This document shows, in pieces, positions 5,416 through 7,203 of a stretch of 7,203 bases of DNA. Position 1 is the first letter of the stretch, and the number at the start of each line of letters is the position of its first letter. A program made the translations under genes and the position numbers. The stretch comes from Betaproteobacteria bacterium (lineage in GTDB: Bacteria > Pseudomonadota > Gammaproteobacteria > Burkholderiales > Rhodocyclaceae): NCBI GenBank assembly GCA_020047725.1, contig JAIFNM010000096.1, forward strand, positions 1-7,203, given 5' to 3'. The notes under the pieces are model-generated. The model was given only the letters and a program-made list of their open reading frames with translations. It was not told the origin of the DNA and ran no database searches.

Positions 5416-7203
5416 ATGAACGCACGTCTGCGCGAAATCCCTTACAACTACACTTCGTTCTCCGACCGCGAAATTGTCATCCGTCTGCTCGGTGCGGAGA
5501 ACTGGGCGATCCTCGATGAACTGCGCCACCAGCGCGTTACCGGCCGCTCGGCGCGCATGCTCTACGAGGTGCTGGGTGACATCTGGGTCGTGCAGCGCAA
5601 TCCCTACCTGGAAGACGACCTCCTCGCCAACCGCGAGCGGCGTGAGGCGCTGATCGCCGCGCTGCGCCATCGTCTGCATGAAATCGACAAGCGCCGCCAG
5701 GGCAACGACCGGGTGCTCAAGCTTTACGACGCGGCGCAAACTGCCGTCAATGCCTTTGAACGTCACTTCGACGACACCACTGCGCTGCGCAAACGGGTGC
5801 TGAAAACACTGCTCCGCCATACCCGCCGCGACAACATTGGCTTCGACGGTCTGGCCCGCGTTTCGCACGTCACCGACGCTACCGACTGGCGCGTGGAATA
5901 CCCCTTCGTCGTTCTCTACCCCGATACGGAAGAGGAAATGGCGCCGCTGGTGCGCGGCTGCATCGAACTCGGCCTGACCATCATCCCGCGTGGCGGCGGC
6001 ACCGGCTACACCGGCAGCGCCGTTCCGCTGACCCCACTCTCGGTGGTCATCAACACCGAAAAGCTGATCGACATCAGCCCGGTCGAGGACATGCTTCTGC
6101 CCGGCTGTAATCAGTCTTACGCCACCATCCGCACCGGTGCGGGTGTTGTCACCGAGCGCGTATCCGAAGCCGCAAGCGCCGCCGGCCGCGTTTTCGCGGT
6201 GGATCCAACTTCGGCCAGCGCCTCGTGCATCGGCGGCAACATCGCCATGAACGCCGGTGGCAAGAAGGCCGTGCTGTGGGGAACCGCGCTCGACAATCTG
6301 GCGTGGTGGAAGATGGTCGATACCAACGGTCACTTCATGGAAGTGACGCGGATCAACCACAACTTCGGCAAGATTCACGACCAGGAGATCGCGCGCTTCC
6401 AGATCCAGCGCTTCCAGAAGGACGGCAAAACACCGTCCGGCGCGCCCGAGATTCTTGAGATTCCCGGCCGCAGCTTCCGCAAGGACGGACTGGGCAAGGA
6501 CGTGACCGACAAGTTCCTGTCCGGCCTGCCGGCGATCCAGAAGGAAGGTACCGACGGGCTGATCGTCGCCGCGCGCTGGGTGCTGCACAAGATGCCGCCG
6601 CACACGCGCACCGTCTGCCTGGAGTTTTTCGGCCAGGTGCGCGAAGCCGTTCCGGCCATCGTCGAGATCACCGATTATTTCAAGCCGGGCGGTGCCGGGC
6701 ATCAGGCCGGCGTACTGCTGGCCGGCCTGGAACACCTCGACGAGCGCTACGTACGCGCCATCGGCTACGCCACCAAGGCCAAGCGCAAGGGCGAAACCGC
6801 AGGCCGGCCGAAGATGGTGCTGATCGGCGACATCGTCGGCCACGACGAAAAAGCCGTGATGCTTGCCGCATCGGAAGTCGTGCGCCTGTGCAACCTGCGT
6901 TCGGCCGAAGGTTTCATCGCCGTCGATGCCGACACGCGCAAGAAGTTCTGGCTCGACCGCTCGCGGACCGCCGCCATTTCGCGCCACACCAACGCCTTCA
7001 AGCTCAACGAGGACGTCGTCATTCCACTGCCGCGCATGGGTGACTACTGCGACGGCATCGAACGCATCAACATCGAACTGTCGATCCAGAACAAGCTGGC
7101 GCTGTGCGACAGCCTGAGCGAGTTCCTGAACGGCACGCTGCCGCTGCATCGCGGCGACGCCAATCTGGATAACTCCTTGCTGATTGGCGATCAGCGCCAG
7201 GCC
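5416..7203 (+). CDS. FAD/FMN-binding oxidoreductase with DUF3683-type N-terminus (GlcD/D-lactate dehydrogenase-like), 5' part
   Basis: The frame begins at ATG 5416 and stays open for 596 codons to the right edge, so the C-terminus is missing. Residues 1 to about 150 (MNARLREIPYNYTSFSDREI, then TGRSARMLYEVLGDIWVVQRNPYL) match the N-terminal domain I know as DUF3683 in long betaproteobacterial FAD-linked oxidases. An FAD_binding_4 domain follows from about 160: the flavin loop is PRGGGTGYTGSAVPL from Pro191, then VDPTSASASCIGGNIAMNAGG from Val262, as in GlcD, D-lactate dehydrogenase and related 2-hydroxyacid oxidases. Family members are about 1,200-1,300 residues and end in 4Fe-4S and cysteine-rich (CCG) domains, which would lie beyond the window. 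A role in oxidising a 2-hydroxyacid such as D-lactate, with electrons passed to the respiratory chain, is a family-level inference; the substrate cannot be read here. No clear ribosome site precedes the ATG. The gene is divergent from the adhesin operon and probably unrelated to it. Confidence 0.92.
   Translation, partial: MNARLREIPYNYTSFSDREIVIRLLGAENWAILDELRHQRVTGRSARMLYEVLGDIWVVQRNPYLEDDLLANRERREALIAALRHRLHEIDKRRQGNDRVLKLYDAAQTAVNAFERHFDDTTALRKRVLKTLLRHTRRDNIGFDGLARVSHVTDATDWRVEYPFVVLYPDTEEEMAPLVRGCIELGLTIIPRGGGTGYTGSAVPLTPLSVVINTEKLIDISPVEDMLLPGCNQSYATIRTGAGVVTERVSEAASAAGRVFAVDPTSASASCIGGNIAMNAGGKKAVLWGTALDNLAWWKMVDTNGHFMEVTRINHNFGKIHDQEIARFQIQRFQKDGKTPSGAPEILEIPGRSFRKDGLGKDVTDKFLSGLPAIQKEGTDGLIVAARWVLHKMPPHTRTVCLEFFGQVREAVPAIVEITDYFKPGGAGHQAGVLLAGLEHLDERYVRAIGYATKAKRKGETAGRPKMVLIGDIVGHDEKAVMLAASEVVRLCNLRSAEGFIAVDADTRKKFWLDRSRTAAISRHTNAFKLNEDVVIPLPRMGDYCDGIERINIELSIQNKLALCDSLSEFLNGTLPLHRGDANLDNSLLIGDQRQA

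Noticed and set aside
5296..7149. A 617-codon open frame on the minus strand opposite the oxidoreductase
   Set aside because: It is antisense to a frame with clear FAD-binding motifs; the translation shows no family signature and is low in conserved-looking structure.

Overview
The window is high-GC DNA with tightly packed genes and looks like a betaproteobacterial chromosome, possibly of the Rhodocyclales. The basis is the right-hand gene: a large FAD-linked oxidoreductase with a DUF3683-type N-terminus, which I associate mainly with Betaproteobacteria. The lineage is inferred from family memory and base composition, not from a marker gene.

The minus strand from about 5019 down to 1 holds a LapA/LapBC-type secreted adhesin locus. 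In transcription order it encodes a type I secretion ABC transporter with a degenerate C39-like domain (lapB-like), the HlyD-family periplasmic adaptor (lapC-like, overlapping lapB by ATGA), a small LuxR-type regulator with a receiver domain that has lost its key residues (2-nt gap after lapC), a 14-bp perfect hairpin, and the N-terminus of a large repeat adhesin that runs off the left edge. The adhesin's first ~130 residues form a LapA-type retention module with a TAAG site where LapG-type proteases cut. The first extracellular repeat (NDAP, EDT and GTDPDG motifs) follows. No TolC/LapE-type outer-membrane pore, LapD receptor or LapG protease lies in the window.

A divergent intergenic region (about 5020-5415) separates this locus from the plus-strand oxidoreductase gene (5416 to beyond the right edge). 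It holds a plausible sigma70 promoter for the rightward gene and a small dyad flanked by 10/11-bp direct repeats.

Inferred working model: LapB and LapC export the adhesin through an outer-membrane pore. The retention module keeps it at the surface until a c-di-GMP-controlled protease cuts at TAAG. The co-transcribed regulator and the hairpin set adhesin expression relative to its exporter. The most notable signals are a nine-G run inside the adhesin reading frame, where any one-base slip causes early termination (a possible phase-variation switch), the TAAG site, the apparently phosphorylation-blind regulator, and the strong hairpin just before the adhesin gene.
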